The translations under genes were made by a program, and so were the position numbers. A stretch of DNA of 64,000 nt from Peptococcaceae bacterium (GTDB taxonomy: Bacteria; Bacillota; Peptococcia; Peptococcales; Peptococcaceae), in the NCBI GenBank assembly GCA_900759105.1, contig CAAETY010000147.1, positions 1-64,000 on the forward strand. Direction: 5' to 3'. This document shows, piece after piece, positions 33,945-40,939 of this stretch; positions within the stretch are counted from its first letter, which is position 1, and every line of letters starts with the position of its first letter. Under the pieces are notes generated by a model, which saw nothing but the letters and a program-made list of their open reading frames with translations, was not told the DNA's origin and searched no databases.

Positions 33945-34757
33945 CTATACGTCCTCGCCTAAGCGAAAGGCTTCCATCATTTTGGCAGTTAGACTCAAAG
34001 TGGCGTCGCTCATCGGTAAAAACTCACGCTCCATCCAAACCGCTTCGGAAAGCTCGTTTTGGTCCAAGACAATATCCGGACTGCCATCTAGGTCGCAAAA
34101 AAAGCCTACCAATAATGAGCGCGAAAATCCCCATGGTTGGTTGTCAAAGTAGCGGATGTTTTTGACACGAAGTCCCACTTCTTCCATAATTTCACGGCGT
34201 ACAGCATCCTCTAAAGCTTCGCCGATTTCCACAAAGCCGGCAATCAGTGCATAATTGCGGTAACTTCCATGGGCATAGCGGGATAATACCATGCGCTCTC
34301 CGTCTAAAATGCCGACAATAACAGCAATGGCAATATCCGGATAAATAATATGCCCACAATCAGGACAAACCAAAGCGCGTTCATCATCCTTGTGAATCAA
34401 TGGTGTGGCGCAACGGCCGCAATAACGGTGGTCGTGGTACCATGTGGCAAGATGATGCCCTGTTACCATTGCAAAAGCGAGCCATTGCGGAAGCTTAGCA
34501 CGTAAGGTGCGAATGTCGCAGTAGGTGAGGGTGTCTGTTTCGTCAACCGTCTCGCAGGCGAGATAAAAGCCGACATCGGAAATCGTAAAGAGAAATTGCG
34601 GTGGGGTGGTGGTAGAAATTGCTGATACTAACGGCAAATCCGCTTCTCCCGAAAGCACTGCGCCATCACGATAACATAGCAATACATCCGTTTCAGGATT
34701 CGGTGTCTTGTTGGTATATTCGCAGTGATACGTCTTATCGCCAATATGGTGTAGCAT
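33945..34757 (-). CDS. nudC: NAD(H) diphosphatase, NudC type
   Basis: The 270-aa Nudix hydrolase splits NAD(H) into NMN(H) and AMP and, in E. coli, also removes NAD caps from RNA. Visible parts are the N-terminal domain, a zinc ribbon with C113, C116, C131 and C134, the Nudix box at 174-196 (GFVEIGEALEDAVRREIMEEVG), and the NudC-specific motif SQPWPFPxS in the form NQPWGFSRS (206-214). Start has AAGGAGG 8 bases upstream. The first gene of a likely two-gene unit with the PPC protein. Confidence 0.92.
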   Translation of the reverse strand: MLHHIGDKTYHCEYTNKTPNPETDVLLCYRDGAVLSGEADLPLVSAISTTTPPQFLFTISDVGFYLACETVDETDTLTYCDIRTLRAKLPQWLAFAMVTGHHLATWYHDHRYCGRCATPLIHKDDERALVCPDCGHIIYPDIAIAVIVGILDGERMVLSRYAHGSYRNYALIAGFVEIGEALEDAVRREIMEEVGLRVKNIRYFDNQPWGFSRSLLVGFFCDLDGSPDIVLDQNELSEAVWMEREFLPMSDATLSLTAKMMEAFRLGEDV

Positions 34758-34895
34758 GCGTGCGACCTCCTTTTGTTGGTACTTTTATTGTAGGAGGCGA
34801 ATTGCGACATTGCAATAAGGCATGAAAGAATCTGTGGCCAATACATTGCCTTTGGTGGATGTGGCCTGTAAAATAGATGAAAAGGAGTGATTGAG

Positions 34896-35702
34896 ATGAA
34901 AAAGATAATGGCAACGATGCTTGCCGTTTTGATGTTTATTGGTTCCTTTGCTATTGCACAACCGAGTCAAGCACAGACTATGGAGGTGTTGATTGACGGG
35001 CTGACATTGGAAACCGACCAGCCGCCGATTGTTTACCAAAGTCGCACCATGGTGCCATTGCGTGCGATTTTTGAAGCCTTGGGCGCAAAAGTGACCTGGA
35101 CAGCAGGCAGTGGCTCCATTTATTGCCGCCGAGATGGCGCGTCCATCAGCCTCAAGGTGAATGACAGCACCGCCTATATCAATGGGGAGCGTGTGACCTT
35201 GGATGTACCGCCGCTTGCTGTCAACGGACGTACCTTGGTGCCGGTGCGTGTGGTAAGTGAGGCCCTGGGCGCTACCTGTGAATGGGTGCGCGAATCGAAT
35301 CGCGTATATATTACCTCCAACGACGGGTATGTGGGCGTGATGCGTGTGGATTATGATGCGCTTCTGCCAAGCGAATTAAAGAAGGTATCACAGAGTGCAT
35401 TGGGCGTTATTCATAATGTAAGAGCGATTTACGAAAACACGTCACCGTATCCGATTGTGGACTACAAGCTGATTGGCTCAAACAAGGAAACCGGTAATCG
35501 TCACTATTTCACCTGCTATGATACCATCATGCCGGGCGAGGATTCTCCAAGAATGGAGTCCTTGTTGGCCAGAGCTGAATATGTGGATGATATTCAATAT
35601 CAAAAGCTGAGCGTGCAGTTGAAAACATCCTATGGAAAATTCCGCGTAGAGTATGATTGCAGATTGCAAGAAATTGAATCTGTGAATAAGGTAACAAATT
35701 AA
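34896..35702 (+). CDS. Secreted copper-amine-oxidase-N-like domain protein
   Basis: The start MKKIMATMLAV has AAAGGAG 8 bases upstream; the next part is a signal peptide with cleavage near SQAQT. Residues about 28-150 form the copper amine oxidase N-terminal-like domain (PF07833): IDGLTLETDQPPIVYQSRTMVPLRAIFEALGAKV, then INGERVTLDVPPLAVNGRTLVPVRVVSEALGA. Despite the name, bacterial secreted proteins of this type carry no copper site and probably act in cell-wall contexts. The C-terminal 110 residues are unassigned. The window has at least three other proteins with similar domains. Confidence 0.85.
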   Translation: MKKIMATMLAVLMFIGSFAIAQPSQAQTMEVLIDGLTLETDQPPIVYQSRTMVPLRAIFEALGAKVTWTAGSGSIYCRRDGASISLKVNDSTAYINGERVTLDVPPLAVNGRTLVPVRVVSEALGATCEWVRESNRVYITSNDGYVGVMRVDYDALLPSELKKVSQSALGVIHNVRAIYENTSPYPIVDYKLIGSNKETGNRHYFTCYDTIMPGEDSPRMESLLARAEYVDDIQYQKLSVQLKTSYGKFRVEYDCRLQEIESVNKVTN

Positions 35703-35747
35703 GGCAGACATAAGCATACGACTGATTCATTGGAAAGGAGTCTTAGT

Positions 35748-35999
35748 ATGGATGCAGGACTTGATATTGCCGTTGCGATGGACAACGCTGCAAATGTTGC
35801 GATGAACGAAGCCTTGAATTCAGAATGGGATAACGCTAAAAATGCGGGACACGTTGAAGTATGTGATCCAATGGCGGAGGAAGCTGTTGAAGCATTTTGC
35901 GATACCTACGGACTGGTGTTGCCAACCTTGGCCCCATCCGAGTATGACCTCAAGACGCGCCGAGACACAACGCCGATGACCCAAGAACCAATCGAATAA
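35748..35999 (+). CDS. Small hypothetical protein (83 aa)
   Basis: The start MDAGLDIAVAM has AAAGGAG 8 bases upstream, giving good support for translation. The product is acidic and Ala-rich at the start with a Pro-rich C terminus, no signal peptide and no membrane segment. It is followed by a strong terminator. I do not recognise it. Its position 45 bases after the secreted protein gene suggests co-transcription. Confidence 0.6.
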   Translation: MDAGLDIAVAMDNAANVAMNEALNSEWDNAKNAGHVEVCDPMAEEAVEAFCDTYGLVLPTLAPSEYDLKTRRDTTPMTQEPIE

Positions 36000-36002
36000 T
36001 CG

Positions 36003-36037
36003 ACTGCCCCCACAATTTGATGATTGTGGGGGCAGTT
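36003..36037 (+). terminator. Terminator after the 83-aa gene
   Basis: ACTGCCCCCACAA and TTGTGGGGGCAGT form a 13-bp stem. The following TATAAT (36040-36045) probably belongs to the promoter of the next gene, with TGTG in front of it. Confidence 0.8.
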
Positions 36038-36078
36038 GTGTTATAATGAAGCGTATCAAAAAAGAAAGGAGCCTAGCC

Positions 36079-36330
36079 ATGACAAACCATCATCCCTATG
36101 CGGATATTTTGAACGCCACACGTCCCGAGCCGTCCTCACGTCATCCGCGTATGGAAACGCGAGAACGCGCCGGACAGTTTGGCTCCTTTGCAGCCTTAGT
36201 AGGCTATGAGAAAGCCGTTGCAGCACTTTCCGCACAGCTTGCCACCGGCAATTTGGCGCCGGAAGAAATCGACGCCTTTGTCGAAGCCTATTTCGGTGAA
36301 GTGCTCGGCCAAGAACCGCCGATGGAATAG
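36079..36330 (+). CDS. YolD-like small protein
   Basis: The start MTNHHPYADILNATRPEP has AAAGGAG 8 bases upstream. The motif RHPRMETRERAGQFGSFAALVGYEKAV is the core of a small clostridial family related to YolD, which is often encoded beside Y-family polymerase genes (UvrX/ImuB type). No such polymerase gene is present here, so this is an isolated copy. It is cytosolic, 83 aa, and of unknown biochemical function. Confidence 0.65.
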   Translation: MTNHHPYADILNATRPEPSSRHPRMETRERAGQFGSFAALVGYEKAVAALSAQLATGNLAPEEIDAFVEAYFGEVLGQEPPME

Positions 36331-36435
36331 CCTTGCCGCGGACGCGGTATATGCAAAATTACTAAACAGCCACTTGCGCAATCGCCCTATCATTGAACCC
36401 ATTTGTCGTGTGTGATGACTGAAATATACCAATCT

Positions 36436-36472
36436 AAAATGCGTTATCCGATACAAGGACAACGCATTTTTC
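36436..36472 (+). terminator. Terminator after the YolD-like gene
   Basis: AAAATGCGTT and AACGCATTTT with a T tail. The 36331-36435 stretch between gene and hairpin shows no further gene. Confidence 0.75.
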
Positions 36473-36482
36473 TGCAATGATA

Positions 36483-36569
36483 TGTGACAAATCCATGCAA
36501 AACAAGGAAATTGTCACACGAGATGGCTTGGTGTGTGACAAATTTACATAATTCGGTGGATTTGTCACA
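36483..36569. repeat. Four TGTGACAAAT-type repeats upstream of the ECF sigma gene
   Basis: TGTGACAAAT occurs at 36483-36492 and 36534-36543, and its inverse as TTGTCACA at 36511-36518 and ATTTGTCACA at 36560-36569. They form two successive inverted pairs, one with 8-bp and one with 10-bp arms. They contain TGTGA/TCACA half-sites of the Crp type but with wide spacing, so either a looping/multimeric regulator or RNA hairpins are possible. Confidence 0.6.
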
Positions 36570-36628
36570 TATGTTTGCGATGGTTTTTTAATGAAGGGGT
36601 GTCGGGGAAAAATATTTTTGAAAAAATT

Positions 36629-36656
36629 TGTAACGAAATACGGTTTACGCCGTCTA
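36629..36656 (+). promoter_or_regulatory. ECF-sigma-type promoter
   Basis: TGTAAC (36629-36634) and CGTCTA (36651-36656) are 16 bases apart. This matches the -35 (TGAAAC/TGTAAC) and -10 (CGTC) elements of many extracytoplasmic-function sigma promoters, and lies directly before the sigma gene, so the sigma factor probably activates its own operon. Confidence 0.7.
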
Positions 36657-36676
36657 ATTGATGTAAAAGAAAAGAG

Positions 36677-37162
36677 GTGAGCACACTGGATATTGAAAAA
36701 CTCTACCGAACCTATTATATGCAGGTCTACGCCTATGCGATGACCGTGGTGAAGGATTCGAATGTGGCCGAAGAAGTGACCCAGCAAACCTTTGTAAAGG
36801 CGCTGAGTGCCGATTGCAAGGGCACGGCAAGTGCCTATACGTGGCTCTGTGCCATTGCCAAAAATGTCGCCAATGACCATTTTCGCGCCGCAAAGCGTAT
36901 GGCACCATTGGCGGAAGCGGAGACGCAAGCAAGCGACTCGCTGCAAGCGGATGTGATTGCCCGAGCAAGTAGCTTGGAAATTCATCGCATTTTGCATGCG
37001 ATGGAGGAGCCGTACAAGGAAGTGTTTGAGCTGCGCGTATTTGGTGAGCTTAGCTTTCGAGATATTGCCGATATTTTTGGCAAAACCGAAAGCTGGGCGC
37101 GTGTGACCTATCACCGTGCTCGCCTTAAAATCAAAGAAAGGATGACGGATAATGACAGATAA
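36677..37162 (+). CDS. ECF RNA polymerase sigma factor
   Basis: The 161-aa protein has sigma region 2 (about 8-75: YYMQVYAYAMTVVKDSNVAEEVTQQTFVKAL, TWLCAIAKNVANDHFRAAKR) and region 4 (about 100-155: MEEPYKEVFELRVFGELSFRDIADIFGKTESWARVTYHRARLKIKE). The start is unusual: no ATG is available. I use GTG at 36677, but a good ribosome site (AGAGGTG) covers that GTG and is well spaced for a rare CTG at 36686, which would give LDIEKLYRTYY. The gene overlaps the anti-sigma gene by 11 bases. The ECF-type promoter just upstream indicates autoregulation. Confidence 0.9.
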   Translation: MSTLDIEKLYRTYYMQVYAYAMTVVKDSNVAEEVTQQTFVKALSADCKGTASAYTWLCAIAKNVANDHFRAAKRMAPLAEAETQASDSLQADVIARASSLEIHRILHAMEEPYKEVFELRVFGELSFRDIADIFGKTESWARVTYHRARLKIKERMTDNDR

Positions 37163-38090
37163 AAAACTATCTTGCGTTGTGGTGCAGGATTTGCTACCAC
37201 TTTATGTAGATGGCGTATGCAGTGATGAGAGCAAACACTTGGTGGAAGCTCATCTGGCGGAATGTGCCGATTGTCGCGCGCTCTGTACAGCGTTAAAAGA
37301 AAGTGAAGCGGAGACACTGTTTCAAGCTGATACCAAGACGGTGCTAAGGGCTCATGCTAAGCGTCAATCTAAGCTTGCACTGGCGATGGGCGTGCTGATT
37401 GCAGTCTTTCTTACAGCGATAATGGGCGTGATGCTCTATGTGACCTTGCGCGGTTGGAGCGATTGGCAAACCACGGTCACAGTGGGTGCTTCCTTGCTGC
37501 TTCTAGCCGGTCTTACGGCAGTGCCACTGCTTGCGAAAACAAAGCGCACGACAAAGGCCATTGTTTTTTCGACCTTGACGCTGGTTGCTGTTATTTATTG
37601 CGAGGAAATCTTTTTTAGCAATGACGGCTGGATGGAAATATTGCAGGTTATCACGGCAGTGATTTTTACCATTTCACTTTTCGGCTTTCCTTTTGTAGTG
37701 CGTCAGGCGGATTTGCCAATGCCACTGTGTAATCATAAGCTCTTTATCACCCTGCTTTGGGATTCGCTTTGGTTTGTATTCATGATGCTGCTCTTGGCCT
37801 TTGATGAACCAACAGAGATTGGTTTTGTGATGGTAGCGACACTTTCTCTTGTGGCAGTGGCGTGGCTGATTGCCTTGACGGCGCGGTATTTGCCGGTGCA
37901 TTGGCTCGCAAAATGTGGCGTGATGGTGGTGCTTGTGGCGATTTGGTTGGCGCTTGGCGTGCAATTTGGCTGGGCGATGTTTGACGGCGTCAAAAGTCCG
38001 GTGCTTGTCGGTGGTGTCGGCGTTGCAATGGGTGCGGTGCTTGCAATCATTGGTGCCATCATTGGCAATCGGGGAAAATGCAAACGCTAA
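37152..38090 (+). CDS. Membrane anti-sigma factor with zinc-finger (zf-HC2) domain
   Basis: The N-terminal 50 residues form a putative zinc-finger anti-sigma domain with C8 and the HxxxCxxC motif in HLAECADC (34-41), a site that binds zinc and holds the sigma factor. The rest consists of about eight membrane helices (from residue 75 on), with short loops and no large outside domain. It should sequester the ECF sigma at the membrane until a signal is sensed within the bilayer. Overlap with the sigma gene fixes their stoichiometry. Confidence 0.9.
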   Translation: MTDKKLSCVVVQDLLPLYVDGVCSDESKHLVEAHLAECADCRALCTALKESEAETLFQADTKTVLRAHAKRQSKLALAMGVLIAVFLTAIMGVMLYVTLRGWSDWQTTVTVGASLLLLAGLTAVPLLAKTKRTTKAIVFSTLTLVAVIYCEEIFFSNDGWMEILQVITAVIFTISLFGFPFVVRQADLPMPLCNHKLFITLLWDSLWFVFMMLLLAFDEPTEIGFVMVATLSLVAVAWLIALTARYLPVHWLAKCGVMVVLVAIWLALGVQFGWAMFDGVKSPVLVGGVGVAMGAVLAIIGAIIGNRGKCKR

Positions 38091-38110
38091 AATAAAATAT
38101 CGACCCCATG

Positions 38111-38154
38111 GGCAGCTTGGTGTATGATAAAAGAAATCACCGAGCTGCCTTTTT
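38111..38154 (+). terminator. Terminator after the sigma/anti-sigma pair
   Basis: GGCAGCTTGGTG and CACCGAGCTGCC form a stem (one mismatch) with a T tail. The loop TATGATAAAA could also contain a -10 for the next gene. Confidence 0.75.
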
Positions 38155-38183
38155 GGCTCGGCATTCAGTAGGAGGAATAATGA

Positions 38184-38801
38184 ATGAAAGTTTTAATGAT
38201 TGACGGCAGCCCACGCAAAGACGGAAACGTAGCGACTGCCTTGGCTGAAATGGAAAAAACCTTTGTAGAAGAAGGCGTTGAAGTAGAAATCGTAAAAGTT
38301 GGCAACCAGCCTGTACAAGGCTGCATGGCATGCGGCGCCTGCGCAAAGCTTGGCTGTTGCACAGTGGATGACGTGGTAAACGAGCTTGCGCCAAAGTTTG
38401 AAGCCGCTGATGGTTTGGTTGTGGCAAGCCCTGTCTATTACGCCAATGCCAACGCAACCCTCATTGCCACCTTGGACAGACTTTTCTACAGCAGCAAGTT
38501 TGACAAGACCATGAAAGTCGGCGCCAGTGTAGTAGCCGCTCGTCGCGGTGGTTGCTCTGCGACCTTTGACGAACTCAACAAATACTTTACCATCTCCGGC
38601 ATGCCGGTGGCATCCAGCCAATATTGGAACAGCGTGCATGGCCGTTTGCCTGGCGAAGCGGTACAAGATGTGGAAGGCATGCAAACCATGCGTGTGCTGG
38701 CTCGTAACATGACCTTCCTCATGAAGAGCATTGCCCTCGGCAAAGAAGCCTTTGGCTTGCCGGAAAAAGAAGAAAAAACCCCATTTCACTTTGTGCGCTA
38801 A
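38184..38801 (+). CDS. Flavodoxin-fold NAD(P)H-dependent FMN reductase-like protein
   Basis: The 205-aa protein has the FMN phosphate loop GSPRKDGNVATAL (8-20), a Cys-rich segment CMACGACAKLGCC (near 47-59) in the place where iron-sulfur flavoproteins bind their cluster, and the ASPVYYANANATL segment of the NADPH_FMN_red family. It is probably a cytosolic two-electron reductase or electron carrier. Start has GGAGG. It is followed 20 bases later by a small CxC-motif protein gene, so they probably form an operon; the partner may supply or receive electrons or metal. Confidence 0.88.
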   Translation: MKVLMIDGSPRKDGNVATALAEMEKTFVEEGVEVEIVKVGNQPVQGCMACGACAKLGCCTVDDVVNELAPKFEAADGLVVASPVYYANANATLIATLDRLFYSSKFDKTMKVGASVVAARRGGCSATFDELNKYFTISGMPVASSQYWNSVHGRLPGEAVQDVEGMQTMRVLARNMTFLMKSIALGKEAFGLPEKEEKTPFHFVR

Positions 38802-38821
38802 GCAAAAAGGAGGAATTCACC

Positions 38822-39178
38822 ATGGATCAACAACTCAAAGATTACCTTGTAGAACACGTTAATGCCCTTGTTAATGCACCAATGACCTACGAAGGTACAA
38901 AAAAAGTCGGCGAAGAATGGCTCGCTGCCTTGGGAACCGATGCTGAAGCCGAAGCAAGCAAAAAGCTCATCGCTGAAGCAGAAGCAGATATCATGCCGAT
39001 TGATGCACTCGTTAGCTTTGCTGAATCCGATGCAGCAGTGGCTGCCTTTGGTGATGCAGCACCGGGCTTCTTGGCTCATGCCAAGAGCCTCAAAGAAGCC
39101 GGCGCACGCTACTGTGATTGCACAGCTTGCGCAGCCTGCGAAGCCATCCTCGCAAAGAAAGATGAACTTTTGGGCTAA
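38822..39178 (+). CDS. Small Cys-motif protein of a clostridial family
   Basis: The 118-aa protein is mostly helical and acidic, with the C-terminal motif YCDCTACAACEAIL (four Cys). Similar proteins in other Clostridia are, as I recall, automatically named molecular chaperone Hsp90, but no GHKL ATPase domain exists here and that name should not be used. The Cys set could hold a metal or a small iron-sulfur cluster. The gene has AAAGGAGG upstream and follows the flavodoxin-fold reductase gene by 20 bases, which suggests a shared redox role. Confidence 0.75.
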   Translation: MDQQLKDYLVEHVNALVNAPMTYEGTKKVGEEWLAALGTDAEAEASKKLIAEAEADIMPIDALVSFAESDAAVAAFGDAAPGFLAHAKSLKEAGARYCDCTACAACEAILAKKDELLG

Positions 39179-39191
39179 TCCCACACAAACG

Positions 39192-39229
39192 AAAACACCT
39201 CGCTAAGCTAAAAAGCGAGGTGTTTTTGT
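39192..39229 (+). terminator. Terminator after the reductase/Cys-protein pair
   Basis: AAACACCTCGCT and AGCGAGGTGTTT with a short loop and a T tail. Confidence 0.92.
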
Positions 39230-39327
39230 CATCATGAAAGAATGATATTAGAAACTTAAAATTTCCATTTTTTGAAAGCGACGCACTTAGGTTGTATAAT
39301 AAAATCATCACGATAGGAGGAAAGAAA

Positions 39328-39834
39328 ATGGAACACATAAAAGATATGAACGTTGATATTTTTAAGCTCTTTGACGATCACTGGGCGCTTCTTACTGCAG
39401 GTACGCCGAAAGACTACAATACCATGACCATTAGCTGGGGAAGCTTGGGTACCATTTGGGCACCGCGCGGAAACGGCAAGCAAATCGCAACCGTCTATGT
39501 AAAGCCAAGTCGCTATACCTTCGAATATCTGGAAAAAAGCGACTACTACACCATCAGCTTCTTCCCGGATAGCTATCATAAAGATATGGCCTATCTCGGC
39601 AGCCACTCCGGCCGTGACGGCGATAAACTCACTGCCACAGACCTTACCCCTATAGAAAAATCCCATGGCACCATGGGATTTGCCGAAGCCAACCTCACCC
39701 TCGTTTGCCACAAGCTCTACAGCGACGCCTTCAAAAAAGATGGTATCCCACAGGATGTGGTTGATGCCTACTACAGCGGCGAAGACCCACACCATTTCTA
39801 TATCGGTGAAATCGTAGACTTTGACGAACAATAA
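39328..39834 (+). CDS. Flavin reductase-like domain protein
   Basis: The start MEHIKDMNVDIF has GGAGG 8 bases upstream; a frame extending 36 bases further has no ribosome site. The 168-aa protein has the split-barrel flavin-reductase pattern, with YNTMTISWGSLGTIWAPRGNGK and VYVKPSRYTFEYLEKSDYYTISFFP. This family binds FMN and reduces flavins or other small electron acceptors with NAD(P)H. It is the third probable flavoprotein-associated gene in 38.2-39.8 kb. Confidence 0.88.
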   Translation: MEHIKDMNVDIFKLFDDHWALLTAGTPKDYNTMTISWGSLGTIWAPRGNGKQIATVYVKPSRYTFEYLEKSDYYTISFFPDSYHKDMAYLGSHSGRDGDKLTATDLTPIEKSHGTMGFAEANLTLVCHKLYSDAFKKDGIPQDVVDAYYSGEDPHHFYIGEIVDFDEQ

Positions 39835-39846
39835 GTGATTACACAC

Positions 39847-39882
39847 AAAAGCCGCTCTGCAACAACTCGCAGTGCGGCTTTT
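39847..39882. terminator. Terminator after the flavin reductase gene
   Basis: AAAAGCCGC and GCGGCTTTT close a larger hairpin with inner pairs CTGC/GCAG. A and T tracts on either side make it potentially bidirectional. Confidence 0.8.
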
Positions 39883-40064
39883 GTATATGGTGCAGAAAAG
39901 TGCCAGCCCCCTCTGCCGTGCACCTGTGACGAATCAATCCGTGAGTAACCGGTGGTCGAAGCGGTAAGACTGAAACTTGTCACTCTGCCGAGTGCGTCCC
40001 ATCCTCACAAGCAAAGCGGCCCTTTCCCTAGAACCTCTGCCCAAAGACAAGGCGCGAGCATGGA
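39883..40064. other. Unassigned GC-richer gap between convergent genes
   Basis: The 180-base stretch has no gene. It contains long-range inverted repeats GGTGCA/TGCACC (about 39889-39923) and GTGAC/GTCAC (about 39925-39983), and it is less AT-rich than other gaps, so it may be a structured RNA or decayed sequence. No known riboswitch consensus was matched. Confidence 0.35.
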
Positions 40065-40631
40065 TTATTGCATACACATGTCTACCAAATATGGTTGAAT
40101 CTGTTCGCGGAAATCATCTACAGTCATATAGTCTTTGCCGTTACTGTGTAACATTTTGATATCTATACTTTCACCGTTGGCAATAAAATGCCCATTCAAA
40201 TCAAAATAATATTTGAGATTTCCTTTGTTGGCATTGTAGCGATGCATCAAGGTGGTAATATCCACCCCCTTGAAATACTTTTCACTGCCCATATCGCCAT
40301 TCCAGTTATGAACCTGATCCTTTACATAGACAAAGGTTGGCTGGTCAATGCTAATCCCTTCCGGCAAACCGCCACCAAGTTCCTGATCATGGTATCCTTG
40401 TGGCACAAACTCAATACCCATGTTGGTGATACCAGACAATTCACGAAGCTGAACATAGGTGTGACCGCCATAGGTGATGGCATTGTTAATCTTCACCGGT
40501 GCACCGTTTACATAAGTTGGAAAAGTAAGCGGTTGAATCGGAGATGCCTCCGCAGCCCCAACTGGTGCCACGGCTCCCAAACCTACCACTGCCGCCAAGG
40601 CAAGGGCGGTCAAACGTTTTTTCATTTTCAT
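40065..40631 (-). CDS. Secreted protein with copper-amine-oxidase-N-like segment
   Basis: The start MKMKKRLTALALAAVV has AAGGAG 8 bases upstream. A signal peptide is cleaved near AAEA, giving a mature protein of about 160 aa. The first part (YVNGAPVKINNAITYGGHTYVQLRELSGITNMGIEFVP) resembles half of a copper amine oxidase N-like domain; the rest (Tyr, Asn and His-rich) is unassigned. The gene lies 12 bases after the truncated agrB on the same strand, so it may now be read from the old agrB promoter. It would be a natural candidate for control by the neighbouring agr-like kinase pair. Confidence 0.75.
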   Translation of the reverse strand: MKMKKRLTALALAAVVGLGAVAPVGAAEASPIQPLTFPTYVNGAPVKINNAITYGGHTYVQLRELSGITNMGIEFVPQGYHDQELGGGLPEGISIDQPTFVYVKDQVHNWNGDMGSEKYFKGVDITTLMHRYNANKGNLKYYFDLNGHFIANGESIDIKMLHSNGKDYMTVDDFREQIQPYLVDMCMQ

Positions 40632-40643
40632 AATAATCACTCC

Positions 40644-40826
40644 TTATCGCATGTTAATGCTGACCTTGAAATTTCCTAGAAAGAAAGCTAATAATAAAAT
40701 ACTGACTAATTCAAGAATTGACAGAAAAAGTAGTTCTAAACCATAACTGTAGAGTGTTTTCTCTGATTGTGAAATAGCTCCTTGGTGAATAAGAAATTCT
40801 GCTGTTTTTGTAATAAAATTAGTCAT
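40644..40826 (-). pseudogene. Truncated AgrB (accessory gene regulator B)
   Basis: The 60 residues match the N terminus of AgrB peptidases: FITKTAEFLIHQGAISQSEKTLYSYGLELLFLSILELVSILLLAFFLG, with the first membrane helix. Full AgrB is about 190 aa and has its catalytic His and Cys further on (H77 and C84 in S. aureus), so the active site is missing. After FFLGN the frame enters unrelated residues and stops just before the secreted-protein gene, which marks a deletion. The start still has AGAGGTG. No AgrD-like peptide was found in the gap to the kinase gene. Confidence 0.75.
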
Positions 40827-40891
40827 TGCTTCACCTCTTTTTCAACATATCATAAAAAAACAGCTTGTGCGAAAACATGACGTGAAATGCA

Positions 40892-40928
40892 AAAAAATTT
40901 CCCACCGGCCAAAAAACCGTGTGGGAAA
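40892..40928 (-). terminator. Terminator after the agrC-like gene
   Basis: TTTCCCACCGG and CCGTGTGGGAAA form a hairpin, followed by seven T on the minus strand. It separates the kinase transcript from the agrB remnant. Confidence 0.85.
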
Positions 40929-40939
40929 GGTTGTGGATG

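Noticed and set aside
38822..39178. Hsp90 chaperone
   Set aside because: The protein has only 118 residues and no ATPase motifs; the name attached to similar proteins is an annotation carry-over.
39883..40064. Cyclic-di-GMP or cobalamin riboswitch on the minus strand
   Set aside because: Short matches (GGGACGCA, CCGGTTAC) occur, but the rest of the consensus is missing and the position is between two gene 3' ends, not upstream of a gene.
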